Assembly (NCBI GenBank): GCA_964408085.1
Contig: CAYOYB010000005.1
Location: 76,447-140,446 of the forward strand
Direction of reading: 5' to 3'
Length of the DNA stretch: 64,000 nt
Source of the DNA: CAJLIR01 sp964408085
GTDB lineage: Bacteria; Bacillota_I; Bacilli_A; RF39; UBA660
Position numbers and translations under genes: made by a program. Shown here piece by piece: positions 34,441 through 43,045 of the stretch. Position 1 is the first letter of the stretch. Every line of letters begins with the position of its first letter. The notes beneath the pieces were generated by a model. It made no database searches, was not told the origin of the DNA, and saw only the letters and a list, made by a program, of their open reading frames with translations.

Positions 34441-35652
34441 TTATCTTATATATGGAAATAATTTAAAATTATCAGATATTTGTTTTAATTCCTCATTATC
34501 AGATTCTAAATACTTTATATTATCCTTGTTATCATTATATTGGATATGAGATAGTATTAACTCTTCAAGAATATTATTATTTTGATCTAATTTAAAAATA
34601 CCAGTACCAATCCAAAAATCAGTATTAGAAGACCTTGTTGATTTTAAATGTAACCCACCATCAGTTGGTGAAGCACAAGGTGTTTTACCCCAAGTGCCAA
34701 ATAATGATATAGCGTTAGGTCTTTCCCAGAAATCAATACGAAGATCATAATCTGCTGCTAAAAAACATTCATTGTTTACTCTTGCTTCTATAATTTTATT
34801 ATTAAATTCTTCATCAGAAAGATTTGAATAATCTTCAGTACCTTTAATTAAGAAATTTGTTCTAGCTCGTTTTAACCAAATTTCTTTTTCTTCAGCAGAT
34901 AATTTATTAAATTCATCTAACATTGATGGATAATATTCTTCCATCTTTTTATATAAAGTTTCAGGCTTATACATATCTCTAGCTATTACTAATTTATAAT
35001 CTAGTTTAACACTATTTTGTTCTTCTACTTTATTTACAAAATAATCTAATAATTTTTTAAATGAGATTGTATATTTATCAGTTGTCTCTTGTGGCACATT
35101 ATTAAACTGTATAGAGATTTCTTCACTTTCATATTCAAATATAACTCCATATTTATAAGTTGTAATAATTGGCCATAAAAACTCAGTCATATATTTCATA
35201 TGAAATAGTTCAGAATAGTCTACCTCAGGAAATGATGGAGAATTATAATTTTTATATCCCCCAAAGCCAAATACAAATATAATTGGTTTTTTGTTTTCAA
35301 AAGAATAAATCAATTTATCCATTAATAATAAAATCATATTATCAGATTGTTTACTACCAGAAAATTTAGCTGATAACAATCTTGATAAAAACTGTAATAT
35401 TTGCTTTTTATCATTTAAAGATGAAACCATATCTATTTTATCTTTCAATTTTATTACCAAATTTAGTCTTTTATCAACTTTTTCATCTGAAATGGTTGAA
35501 TTATATTCCTTGGCTATCCACTTCTTATATAAATCAATATCCTTTTCATGCTCTAAACATTTTATTAACGCAGAAATAACTGAACTATTTACAGTATTAT
35601 CAAATTTAAAAAAATCATCATTTAATATATTCAAGAAATCCACCACTTTCAT
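34441..35652 (-). CDS. Unknown 403-residue protein with conserved-looking core motifs
   Basis: A soluble protein. Blocks that look constrained: PIIFVFGFGGYKN (about residue 138), PEVDYSELFHMKYM, IQFNNVPQETTDKYTISFKKLLDYF, and near the C terminus DYDLRIDFWERPNAISLFGTW followed by TPCASPTDGGLHL. The first block faintly recalls isocyanide-synthase-like enzymes but the usual signature is not there. I cannot name it. A promoter with -10 TATAAT lies near 35710. It lies in the same direction as a C39-like peptidase and an amidohydrolase, but a terminator separates them. Confidence 0.62.
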   Translation of the reverse strand: MKVVDFLNILNDDFFKFDNTVNSSVISALIKCLEHEKDIDLYKKWIAKEYNSTISDEKVDKRLNLVIKLKDKIDMVSSLNDKKQILQFLSRLLSAKFSGSKQSDNMILLLMDKLIYSFENKKPIIFVFGFGGYKNYNSPSFPEVDYSELFHMKYMTEFLWPIITTYKYGVIFEYESEEISIQFNNVPQETTDKYTISFKKLLDYFVNKVEEQNSVKLDYKLVIARDMYKPETLYKKMEEYYPSMLDEFNKLSAEEKEIWLKRARTNFLIKGTEDYSNLSDEEFNNKIIEARVNNECFLAADYDLRIDFWERPNAISLFGTWGKTPCASPTDGGLHLKSTRSSNTDFWIGTGIFKLDQNNNILEELILSHIQYNDNKDNIKYLESDNEELKQISDNFKLFPYIR

Positions 35653-35789
35653 AAATTCTTTAAAACCAATATTAACTATTTTTATTTTAAATGTTATTGT
35701 TGTATTATATCATATTAATGGTAGCAATGTCTAATTATTAAAATAATTATTGGCATTTAAACTAACGACAATATTTTTATAGAAATAAA

Positions 35790-35810
35790 GCTAGCAACAA
35801 TTTTGCTAGC
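35790..35810 (-). terminator. Terminator of the C39-like peptidase gene
   Basis: GCTAGCAA/TTGCTAGC stem with a 5-base loop followed by TTTATTTCT on the minus strand, just past the stop at 35816. Confidence 0.6.
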
Positions 35811-35815
35811 TAAAA

Positions 35816-36487
35816 CTATTTTAATATTAACGATTTATTTTTTACCATTAAGAAATCAAAAGTATTAGTATACATATTAGATATAAGAGTTTCATAAGAA
35901 TATGTGGTATCAATTTGGTTATCTCCTGTTTTATTAGGATTTGCTACATAAAATTCATTATTAACACTATTAACACTAGTAACAGCAATATAATGACCAT
36001 AGTTTGAAAATGTTCTTGGATGATTTATATTACCTTTAGGTCCAACTAAAATTAAGGCCATATAATCATACTTAATCATCTCGATAATTTGCTCTTTTTT
36101 TAATTCAGGATGCTCATAACTATATTTTACTAACTCGTATTTAATATTAAAACCTTTCGTTTTAATTAACTCTTGTAGCAAATATAAGAAACCCAATGTA
36201 GACATTCCTAAACGACCATTTTCCTTATTTGTATAAAAATCAATTGGATTTCCATACTCATCTAAAAGCATTAATTTTGCTACTTCAATTGGATCTAAAT
36301 CATATCCAATACTAGATAATATTGTTGCCATTGAAGATGGACCACAACCAAAATCTTGCAACTCCCAATTTGGTATACCATCTTCTCCTTCTATATTACT
36401 ATACATATACTGCTTATATCTTTTTGTATATTTTCTTCCAAAACTATTAGGTAAAATTATATCATATTTTTCATTTACTATATTCAT
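35816..36487 (-). CDS. C39-like cysteine peptidase
   Basis: 223 residues, one domain. FGCGPSSMATILSSIGY holds the catalytic Cys48; the His lies in FSNYGHYIAVTSV and an Asp/Asn in FYVANPNKTGD, the C39/papain-like pattern of bacteriocin-leader peptidases and related enzymes. No signal peptide or ABC module. Its ATG overlaps the stop of the upstream amidohydrolase gene by four bases, so the two are translationally coupled and likely act on one pathway. Confidence 0.78.
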   Translation of the reverse strand: MNIVNEKYDIILPNSFGRKYTKRYKQYMYSNIEGEDGIPNWELQDFGCGPSSMATILSSIGYDLDPIEVAKLMLLDEYGNPIDFYTNKENGRLGMSTLGFLYLLQELIKTKGFNIKYELVKYSYEHPELKKEQIIEMIKYDYMALILVGPKGNINHPRTFSNYGHYIAVTSVNSVNNEFYVANPNKTGDNQIDTTYSYETLISNMYTNTFDFLMVKNKSLILK

Positions 36488-37191
36488 ATTTTATCATTCC
36501 TTACTTTATCTAATTTCATAGAGTAATCGTAAGTTTCATAAATAGATTTTTCCATTGAATCAATAAATGATTTTAATAAATAATAATTTTCTAATTCTAA
36601 AGTTCTTATTTTCCTTTTTATTTCAATCTGAAAAGCATTTGTAATTAAGGAACATTGTCTAGTTACTTGTCCACCTAAATATTCACTACCATTATCAACA
36701 GATAAATTATAACAATTAAAATTATTTTGAAATGTTTTAATTATTTGTGATTCACAAGTATCGTAATCATTAGACCATATACTACAATCATATTTTTTAT
36801 TATTAGTACAACCATGTATATCTATTATAAGAAATTGATTGAATTCTTGAATAAAATTTCTTAAAGCTATCAAATAACTATCATCTATATATGATAAAGT
36901 TCTACCTAATGGAAAATTAGGGTCACTATTATCATTAAAAGTCCTAACAAAATAAGAACAATCACACTTTTCTGCTAAATATATTGCAAGTGGTCCTGTC
37001 AAATAATCACTTGGTTTAACTTGCGATTCTCTATATTGTTTTACAGCATGTGGGCTAGACAATAAAATTGGTAATTTACCTTTCTTAAAAATATAACTTT
37101 TATTATCTATACTCACTCCATTTTTATTATTAATCAAAAATTGGTAATTTAAATTTCGTAATTCATTAATAATTGTATTTGCACTAATCAC
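36484..37191 (-). CDS. N-formylglutamate amidohydrolase-like zinc hydrolase
   Basis: 235 residues. LLSSPHAVKQYRES, FLIIDIHGCTNNK and NAFQIEIKRKIR match the metal-binding and substrate motifs of the FGase family, which cleaves N-formylglutamate in histidine breakdown; many members act on other N-acyl amino acids. No hut genes lie nearby. Pairing with a C39-like peptidase suggests a peptide or isopeptide substrate instead. The start is uncertain: the GTG at 37191 overlaps AGGAG, and no ATG fits. Confidence 0.68.
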   Translation of the reverse strand: MISANTIINELRNLNYQFLINNKNGVSIDNKSYIFKKGKLPILLSSPHAVKQYRESQVKPSDYLTGPLAIYLAEKCDCSYFVRTFNDNSDPNFPLGRTLSYIDDSYLIALRNFIQEFNQFLIIDIHGCTNNKKYDCSIWSNDYDTCESQIIKTFQNNFNCYNLSVDNGSEYLGGQVTRQCSLITNAFQIEIKRKIRTLELENYYLLKSFIDSMEKSIYETYDYSMKLDKVRNDKI

Positions 37192-37406
37192 TCCTATCTT
37201 TAGTTTTAAATTAATACATTAATACAATCAAATTTTAAATTATGATAAAGTAGAATAAGACACTTTCGCATAATAACCACCACCTATAAAATTTAATAAA
37301 TATTCTATCACAAATTATAAAAATACGCTATTAAATTTTTTGTAATAATATTTTTTAATCTCAATGACTACACTATCCAGTTAATTGAATATTATCATTG
37401 TATATA

Positions 37407-37432
37407 AAAAAGTTAACTTAAATTAACTTTTT
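37407..37432 (-). terminator. Terminator of the retron RT gene
   Basis: AAAAAGTTAA/TTAACTTTTT stem with a 6-base loop reaching the RT stop codon; T6 follows on the minus strand. Confidence 0.65.
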
Positions 37433-38370
37433 AAATAAATAATATCATTTTTATATTTTTTAAACTCTTTATCATCTTCATTAATTTGCAATACATACAA
37501 TATTTTTCCATACAATCTATTTAGATATTCTTTAGAATCAATTTTGATATTACATTTATTCAAATGAGAATTTAATCCATATTTTTTTATATAATACATT
37601 TCTTTTCTTATTTCTTTACGATATTTAGAATTAACTTGTGCTTTTTCATTTACTACTATTCCTGTAACATTTTGATTAGAACTCTTATTAATTACACAAA
37701 TTTTTTTATTATTTAACTCTAATCCAAGTTTATATAACATTTTTCTAACTTTAACTATAATGTCACTTGGAGTAAAATTACCAGAGAATGTCATATCATC
37801 TGAATATCTTGTGTAAGATATTTCATTTGAATCACACCAAGCACCTATTTTTTCATCAAATTCTTTCATTACCAAATTTGAAATATATGCTGAAGTTGGA
37901 GAACCTTGAGTTAAGTGACCATCATAAGTACATAAATTAGTTAAGATCATTCCAACTGATTTAGGAAAATACTCTATAGGAAAACAACAATTATAAACAT
38001 CCAAAAATGATATATTTTCAAAAAAATCTTTAATATCTAATTTTAAAATTATTTCTTTATTTATATGAGGAATAGCATTATCCCTTAATGAAATACCTTT
38101 ATGATATGCTTTTGCATATTTAGATATAGCTTTATTATCAAGTATGTTAACTAAAATTTGTCTTTGAATATGTTTTAAAAGTGAATTTGGTGCATAAATA
38201 GTTCTATATTTACCACTCTTCTTTTTTATTTTATATATCTTATAATTATTTTCTATATTATTGCTAATGGAATAAATAGTTTTTATATATTCTTTTTCAT
38301 TTTTACAATTAAATAAATTGAGAGATAGTAAAAATTCATTACATTCTTTTACACCGATGTACTTCCACAT
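37423..38370 (-). CDS. Retron reverse transcriptase
   Basis: 315 residues, RT domain only. Diagnostic retron motifs: NAIPH (98-102, the NAxxH motif) before LDIKDFF (111-117), QGSPTSAYISN (155-165), the catalytic YSDD (189-192) and VTG (235-237). It reverse-transcribes the adjacent ncRNA into msDNA, priming from a 2'-OH of a conserved G. AGGGAGGTAG gives a strong ribosome site. The matching msr-msd lies directly upstream on the same strand. Retrons are anti-phage systems with an effector, but no effector gene adjoins this one. The terminator at 37407 closes the unit. Confidence 0.93.
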   Translation of the reverse strand: MWKYIGVKECNEFLLSLNLFNCKNEKEYIKTIYSISNNIENNYKIYKIKKKSGKYRTIYAPNSLLKHIQRQILVNILDNKAISKYAKAYHKGISLRDNAIPHINKEIILKLDIKDFFENISFLDVYNCCFPIEYFPKSVGMILTNLCTYDGHLTQGSPTSAYISNLVMKEFDEKIGAWCDSNEISYTRYSDDMTFSGNFTPSDIIVKVRKMLYKLGLELNNKKICVINKSSNQNVTGIVVNEKAQVNSKYRKEIRKEMYYIKKYGLNSHLNKCNIKIDSKEYLNRLYGKILYVLQINEDDKEFKKYKNDIIYLKS

Positions 38371-38385
38371 TTTTTACTACCTCCC

Positions 38386-38552
38386 TGCAGTACTCATGAT
38401 ATAGTAATATGGAAATGGACTTTGGCGAAGCGTAGCGAGCTTCTACACAACGTGTAGTTAAGTCCTTTGGAGTATTACTATTTATTCATCTTAAATAATT
38501 ATAGTCCCTTAACGACTCGTTAAAGTAGGAAATAATTCCAATCACTACTGCA
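38386..38552 (-). ncRNA. Retron msr-msd RNA
   Basis: About 167 bases from the predicted start at 38552 to just before the RT ribosome site. The ends pair: a1 (TGCAGTA..., 38552-38541) with a2 (38386-38397), seven perfect pairs then alternate pairs. The msr part (38481-38552) has two stem-loops (GGAA/TTCC and CTTTAACG/CGTTAAGG). The msd part (38402-38480) is closed by TAGTAATA/TATTACTA, then GGACTT/AAGTCC. Inside it are two hairpins: CTACAC/GTGTAG and GAAGC/GCTTC. The order msr, msd, RT is the standard retron order. The branching G was not pinned down. Confidence 0.82.
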
Positions 38553-38558
38553 TAATTT

Positions 38559-38567
38559 ATTATAACA
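38559..38567 (-). promoter_or_regulatory. Extended -10 promoter of the retron RNA
   Basis: Minus strand TGTTATAAT, an extended -10 element, seven bases before the a1 repeat. A clear -35 hexamer is not visible. Confidence 0.5.
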
Positions 38568-38628
38568 TACAAAAATTAAAAATGATAATCAAAAAGAAAA
38601 AGTATTATAACCTCATAACATTAAAACT

Positions 38629-39051
38629 TTACTGTTTATCAGTAAAATGAATTTTGATTTCTAAATTACCTTTGCCATCAATATATTCTAGTTCATAGTC
38701 ATAAGGTCTATTATAACAATCAACATCTTTTTCATATATTTGGATTAAATCTTTTTCTTTACCTTTAAAAGATTTCCATTCTTCAAAATTAGGTAAATTA
38801 ACTTCAATATATTCAATATTAAAATCTATGTTAGAGAAATCTATAGATTTTATTTTACTTAATGTATCTTCATCATCTATAACTCCCAAAGCATAATCAA
38901 AGTATAAATAATCTTCTGTCCAATTCATACCTAAGCCAATTAATTTTTCAGATTCAATATAAGATGTAAATAAGCTCCAGTATTTGTCTAATAAATTTAC
39001 CTGTTCCCAATCAATACATCTAACTCTAATTTTATATCCTTTATATATCAT
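38629..39051 (-). CDS. GyrI-like/effector-binding-domain protein, tentative
   Basis: About 140 residues starting at ATG 39051 (MIYKGYKIRVRCIDWE), which overlaps the stop of the upstream amidotransferase by 11 bases; an ATG 11 codons earlier has no ribosome site. The pattern of strands with WSLFTSYI, YFDYALGVIDDED and ELEYIDGKGNLEIKIHF resembles the SOUL/GyrI small-molecule-binding fold found alone or in AraC regulators. No DNA-binding domain. It may bind a ligand made or removed by the coupled enzyme. Confidence 0.5.
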   Translation of the reverse strand: MIYKGYKIRVRCIDWEQVNLLDKYWSLFTSYIESEKLIGLGMNWTEDYLYFDYALGVIDDEDTLSKIKSIDFSNIDFNIEYIEVNLPNFEEWKSFKGKEKDLIQIYEKDVDCYNRPYDYELEYIDGKGNLEIKIHFTDKQ

Positions 39052-39736
39052 ATTTCTTACCACATTCCTTAACAAATTCTTCAAAAATAGGATTCATTGA
39101 CTCCATTAATTCTGGATGCCATTTAATACCCATTACAAATCTTTTATTTTCTAGTTCTATTGCTTCTACAGTATTATCTTTAGGACATTTTGCAACCACT
39201 TTAAAACCCTTTATTTCATCGTCTTTTGCAATACATGTATGAATACTATTAACTTGCATTTTAGTATTTTTTAAAATACTAAATAATTTAGAATTTTCTA
39301 CTATTTCTACATCATGAGCAATTTTTGATCCAAATTGATTATGAAATGTACTGGAATCAATATGAACATTTCCACCTAATGCTCTAATTAAATTGTTAAA
39401 TCCCGAACAAATACCCATAATTGGAATATCTTTTTCTATACAAAGTTTTGCAATTTCTTCTTCATACTGATTACTAACTAATCCACCTTCTAATATTACA
39501 CCATCAAGTCTACTAAGTACCAACTCAAGATCTTTTATTTCATCAGCAGTCAAAACATAAGAATCTAATTCTTCATCAGTTTTAAATTCTAGCTTTTTTT
39601 CTGATGGAAGAAGACCAACAACCAAAGCATTATTTTTTATCAAAACATATCTAATATCATCAACAATTTCCATATAATGCCACATATCTGTTTCCATAGA
39701 TGGTTTACCAACAATACCAATAACTGGTTTATTCAT
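39041..39736 (-). CDS. Class I glutamine amidotransferase-like hydrolase (PuuD/peptidase C26 type)
   Basis: 231 residues. PVIGIVGKPS at the start, LDGVILEGG, the nucleophile elbow PIMGICSGFNNLIRALGG (Cys near residue 109) and GIKWHPELM with catalytic His and Glu match gamma-glutamyl-gamma-aminobutyrate hydrolases and C26 peptidases. It cleaves gamma-glutamyl bonds, often in polyamine breakdown. No other Puu gene lies nearby. It is coupled to the GyrI-like gene. It starts about 100 bases from the structured stretch at 39873-39955. Confidence 0.85.
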   Translation of the reverse strand: MNKPVIGIVGKPSMETDMWHYMEIVDDIRYVLIKNNALVVGLLPSEKKLEFKTDEELDSYVLTADEIKDLELVLSRLDGVILEGGLVSNQYEEEIAKLCIEKDIPIMGICSGFNNLIRALGGNVHIDSSTFHNQFGSKIAHDVEIVENSKLFSILKNTKMQVNSIHTCIAKDDEIKGFKVVAKCPKDNTVEAIELENKRFVMGIKWHPELMESMNPIFEEFVKECGKKYDI

Positions 39737-39844
39737 TAAATCAACTCCTATTAATTATTGACTTTGTCAATATGAAAAATTTTTTTAATTAACAAAGTTT
39801 AACCTTATTTCTATAAATATTTTATCATAAATTAAAACATATAA

Positions 39845-39871
39845 AAACTCGAAACATAAAAGTTCGAGTTT
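39845..39871 (-). terminator. Hairpin terminator in the 39.8-kb intergenic region
   Basis: AAACTCGAA/TTCGAGTTT stem and a 9-base loop followed by TTTATATG on the minus strand. It closes the transcript of the radical-SAM gene upstream after a structured 3' region. Confidence 0.6.
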
Positions 39872-39872
39872 A

Positions 39873-39955
39873 GTATCTATTAGATACGATTACAAAGTCT
39901 ATTTTGAGCTTTCCAAAAATAGATTGATAGATATCAACTCTATTAGTGTACTATC
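39873..39955 (-). other. Run of three hairpins 3' of the radical-SAM gene
   Basis: GTATCT/AGATAC (39873-39887), TCTATTTT/AAAATAGA (39898-39923) and GATAG/CTATC (39926-39955) lie in a row between the stop codon at 39976 and the terminator at 39845. They would give a structured 3' untranslated region or a small RNA. No known family recognised. Confidence 0.35.
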
Positions 39956-39975
39956 GTAACTTTAATCACTTACCA

Positions 39976-40728
39976 TTATTGTTTTAGTATTTTTGATTTA
40001 CCATGTAAATAGATTTCTTCAATTTTTTGTTCTCGAATATTACCTAAGGCATATTGATCCATTAAATCATAAGATTGGCAACCGGCATTTATTACATTTC
40101 CATTTGCTGCTATATATTGATAAGAAATTATTAAATATGTCTCTCCTTCGTACTCTTCAATTTTATAGTTTTTTTGATAATCCGTTAAATTTTCCAAATC
40201 TGGTTTCTGATTACTTAAATTATTTGTATATGCCCTACCATAAGGAAGAATACCATCTATGGATGTTATAGTTTTTCTAACTGGTGATAAATAAGACAAC
40301 TCGCTTAATCGTTTAATTACTTCTGGGTCAGCATCTTTATGAAATTGATCTTGTGAAACCATAAGAAATCCTGGACAGCGTCTTTCCATTTCACTTATTG
40401 TCATTATATAATCTTTAAGCTTATTTAATCCTTGTATCATTTCTTCACTATATGAAAGACCATTTATTGATAACATAAACGTGCCTACTTTGATATCTTT
40501 TTCGATTAATTTATCTACAATGTATTCTAACATTTTTCCATTTAAAGTAGGCTCACCACCTGAAAATAATAATGTACTAATATAATAAATATCATTCTTT
40601 TCGAAAAATTCATCTACTATTTCTTTTGTCAAATCTAAATTTTGTGATTCTCCTCTACAACAGTGAATACATTCTTGATTACATCTTCTAGTAAGTTCAA
40701 ATTGTAATCTTTGATAATGTAATTTCAT
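39976..40728 (-). CDS. Radical SAM protein with SPASM-like tail
   Basis: About 250 residues starting at ATG 40728 after AAAAGGGGTG. The RRCNQECIHCC cluster motif binds the 4Fe-4S cluster that cleaves SAM; LFSGGEPTL is the GGE motif. The C-terminal AANGNVINAGCQSY and ALGNIREQ resembles a shortened SPASM/twitch region with a single Cys visible. It may modify a peptide or other small substrate, but no precursor peptide is obvious. Divergently transcribed from a second radical SAM gene. Confidence 0.83.
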   Translation of the reverse strand: MKLHYQRLQFELTRRCNQECIHCCRGESQNLDLTKEIVDEFFEKNDIYYISTLLFSGGEPTLNGKMLEYIVDKLIEKDIKVGTFMLSINGLSYSEEMIQGLNKLKDYIMTISEMERRCPGFLMVSQDQFHKDADPEVIKRLSELSYLSPVRKTITSIDGILPYGRAYTNNLSNQKPDLENLTDYQKNYKIEEYEGETYLIISYQYIAANGNVINAGCQSYDLMDQYALGNIREQKIEEIYLHGKSKILKQ

Positions 40729-40881
40729 AAGTGTCACCCCTTTTAATTGTGCATATACTATCATAAAAAATTATCTTGTACAATATGAAAATTGATTTTT
40801 TTATAAAATTTTCTCAAAATCTCTCCTAGCGATAAATTTTTAAAAATCCATATTTTTTGTTAAAAAAAGAAAAAATAGTGA

Positions 40882-40887
40882 TATAAT
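40882..40887 (+). promoter_or_regulatory. Extended -10 promoter of the RlmN/Cfr-like gene
   Basis: TGATATAAT, an extended -10; a TTGTTA about 19 bases upstream is a weak -35. AAGGAGG follows at 40921, ten bases before the ATG. Confidence 0.45.
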
Positions 40888-40936
40888 AAACAAAATTTGA
40901 AACAAAAGCGTTAAGTGAACAAGGAGGATTTTATCT

Positions 40937-41869
40937 ATGAAATTCAAAATAGTAGAAAAAATAAAAAAAGAACATCCCTTTAATTCTAGAAATTGGAATT
41001 ATCAAAAAATAATTAGATATTTATTAAGTGACGAAAATGATCGAATCATTGAAGCAATGGTTATATGGCATATAAAAGATGGGGATGTTGTTGAATTTCT
41101 TTTAGAGCTTAGCAATATGTATAATTGCCCTGTTGGGTGTCAATTTTGTGCTTCTGGAGCATTAGAAAAAGCGCCATATCTATTACAATCAGAAGATTTT
41201 TGGGAACAAGTAAATATCATGCTTGATGATAATAATATAAATCCTAATGATTATAAAAAGTTTTGCGTTAGTTTTACTGGTATAGGAGAACCATCTATTG
41301 TTTCTAAACAAACTGGACAATTTATGAGTGAAATTCAAAAAAAATATTCACATGTAACATTTATTATTGGAACGTTTGGCTATGATAAAAAATGTTTTGA
41401 ATATTGGCAAAACTTGGATTTAAGAATCAAAACTTTACAATTACCATTTTATTGTATAGATTCAGAAAAATTAAAAACAATAGTAAAAAATCTTCCTACA
41501 AATTATTCATTCTATGATAATGTATTAGAGGCATTAAAATATAAAGAAAATGCTAAATATAATAAATGTAGAGTAAAAATTAATTTACTTGGTATGTGTG
41601 GTATCAATGATAGTGATGAGCAAATAAATGATTTTGTAAAAATGTTAAATCCTATTAAAGATAAAATAGAAATAAGAATATCTTTTTTGAATTATACAAA
41701 ACAAGCTAGAAAATATGGCTATATTTCTCCAACATTTGATAAATTAAGAGAAATAGAAAAAAAATTAAAATCAATTGGATTTGAATGCTATTCTTTTGGT
41801 AATATATCTAATGAAGAAATTGGCTGTGGCCAACTAGTACAAAACAAAATCTCTTGTAGTGACCAATAA
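40937..41869 (+). CDS. RlmN/Cfr-like radical SAM methyltransferase, short and divergent
   Basis: 310 residues. Radical-SAM motif CPVGCQFC (Cys64, 68, 71), SFTGIGEPS for the GGEP loop, and GCGQL at the end with Cys297, which in RlmN and Cfr is the Cys that carries the transferred methyl. The partner Cys seven residues before the cluster motif (LCVSSQVGC in RlmN) is Glu57 here. The N-terminal domain is shorter than in RlmN. RlmN/Cfr methylate A2503 of 23S rRNA (C2 or C8). This gene may be a second, specialised homologue; target and activity are uncertain. Confidence 0.78.
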   Translation: MKFKIVEKIKKEHPFNSRNWNYQKIIRYLLSDENDRIIEAMVIWHIKDGDVVEFLLELSNMYNCPVGCQFCASGALEKAPYLLQSEDFWEQVNIMLDDNNINPNDYKKFCVSFTGIGEPSIVSKQTGQFMSEIQKKYSHVTFIIGTFGYDKKCFEYWQNLDLRIKTLQLPFYCIDSEKLKTIVKNLPTNYSFYDNVLEALKYKENAKYNKCRVKINLLGMCGINDSDEQINDFVKMLNPIKDKIEIRISFLNYTKQARKYGYISPTFDKLREIEKKLKSIGFECYSFGNISNEEIGCGQLVQNKISCSDQ

Positions 41870-41984
41870 TTAAGACTATTTAATGAATCTTTTTTATATT
41901 GAAATTTAAAAATATAAACTTCTACCACAAAACTTTCTTTACTTTCTACAACTATTTTTTAATTTTTTGATTATATTTTTTAGG

Positions 41985-42092
41985 TAAAATATTTAATCAT
42001 CTAAGTATATTGACACAAATATCAAAATTAATTATGGCTTTTTATCTCATAAAAAAATCAGTCATATTGCAGACTGAAGTATATCTAAAGTC
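41985..42092. repeat. Dispersed intergenic repeat, copy A
   Basis: Matches copy B closely: the stretches ATTGACACAAATATCAAAAT, TTTTTATCTCATAAAAAAATC and AGACTGA(A/C)GTATATCTAAAGT are shared. It sits 3' of the nucleoside hydrolase gene and contains a minus-strand terminator, TCAGTC/GACTGA at 42058-42077 followed by T7. Confidence 0.75.
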
Positions 42093-42128
42093 GATTAGTT
42101 CAACTAATTTATCTATTGTTTACACCTT

Positions 42129-42968
42129 TTACTTTATTAAAGATTCAAAAAAATTTTCATATATACTATTAGCATTCAATTGATTAACAAAGGTTATATT
42201 ATGGTTACCTTTAGTATGAGTAAAGGTATTATCATCATTAATTATAGGACAACTAATATCCATTGTTTTAAACCAATCTCTATTAATTAAATATGCTATT
42301 GAGCCAATATCCCATATTGGCCATCTTTTATGTGGACCCCAAAATCTATTATAAAACTTATCACACAAATAATCGCATAGCTCACTTTTTCCACCAATTT
42401 CCGCCTTTAATTCATAAATTGAAGTCATCAGATTAGAAGTAATTGGTGAACAAGGCATAACCGTTAACTTAACTTTAGAATAAAATACAGTTTTTACTGC
42501 TTCTACATCTTGCCTAAAATTAAAATCTTGATTATCACCAAATAAAAAATTAGTCCCTTGCCATATTATTTCGATTTTATCTATTATTGATGGTTCTTTT
42601 TTTATAGCTAGTGCAATATTAGTTAAGCACCCAATTGCTACAATCGTTAAATGATTATTTTCTTGTGATAATTCTATTATTTTTCTAACTGCATCATTAT
42701 CTTCATCATATTGATTAGATAAATAACCACGGCTACCCTTATAAATTAACGATTTATCTGAAATATTTAAATAATCAAAAATTTTAGTTGTTTCATTATA
42801 ACTATCATCTATTGAATCAGAAACAGTTTTTAAATATCCACTATGTTTAAATGGTGCTATAGTAATTGCTTTTATATCAAACAAATCTTTATTTTTTAAC
42901 AAATATGCTAATGCAAATATATCATCCGCTTCATTATAAGTATCTGTATCTAAAATGATTTTCTTCAT
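42129..42968 (-). CDS. Inosine-uridine-preferring nucleoside hydrolase family protein
   Basis: 279 residues. The N-terminal Asp cluster reads LDTDTYNEADDIFALAYLL in place of the family DTDPGxDD; TIVAIGCLTNIALAI and PIWDIGSIAYLI carry further conserved elements including a late Asp. The family splits the N-glycosidic bond of purine or pyrimidine ribosides using Ca2+. The changed loop (DTYNEADD) may alter specificity. A promoter with TATAAT near 43010 and GGAG before the ATG. A repeat/terminator (copy A) follows. Confidence 0.83.
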   Translation of the reverse strand: MKKIILDTDTYNEADDIFALAYLLKNKDLFDIKAITIAPFKHSGYLKTVSDSIDDSYNETTKIFDYLNISDKSLIYKGSRGYLSNQYDEDNDAVRKIIELSQENNHLTIVAIGCLTNIALAIKKEPSIIDKIEIIWQGTNFLFGDNQDFNFRQDVEAVKTVFYSKVKLTVMPCSPITSNLMTSIYELKAEIGGKSELCDYLCDKFYNRFWGPHKRWPIWDIGSIAYLINRDWFKTMDISCPIINDDNTFTHTKGNHNITFVNQLNANSIYENFFESLIK

Positions 42969-43045
42969 AGTACAACTCCTAAACTATTGTTAATTATTTC
43001 TATTATATCAGAATATTACAACTTTTTAAATTATTTTAGCTTTAA

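Noticed and set aside
34441..35652. Isocyanide synthase (DIT1/PvcA) call for the 403-residue protein
   Set aside because: Only a faint resemblance in one block; the family signature could not be found, so no name is given.
37205..37271. 22-codon frame with GGTGG upstream of the amidohydrolase gene
   Set aside because: The ribosome site is reasonable but the peptide (begins MRKCLILLY) has no recognisable feature and could be chance in AT-rich DNA; noted as a possible leader only.
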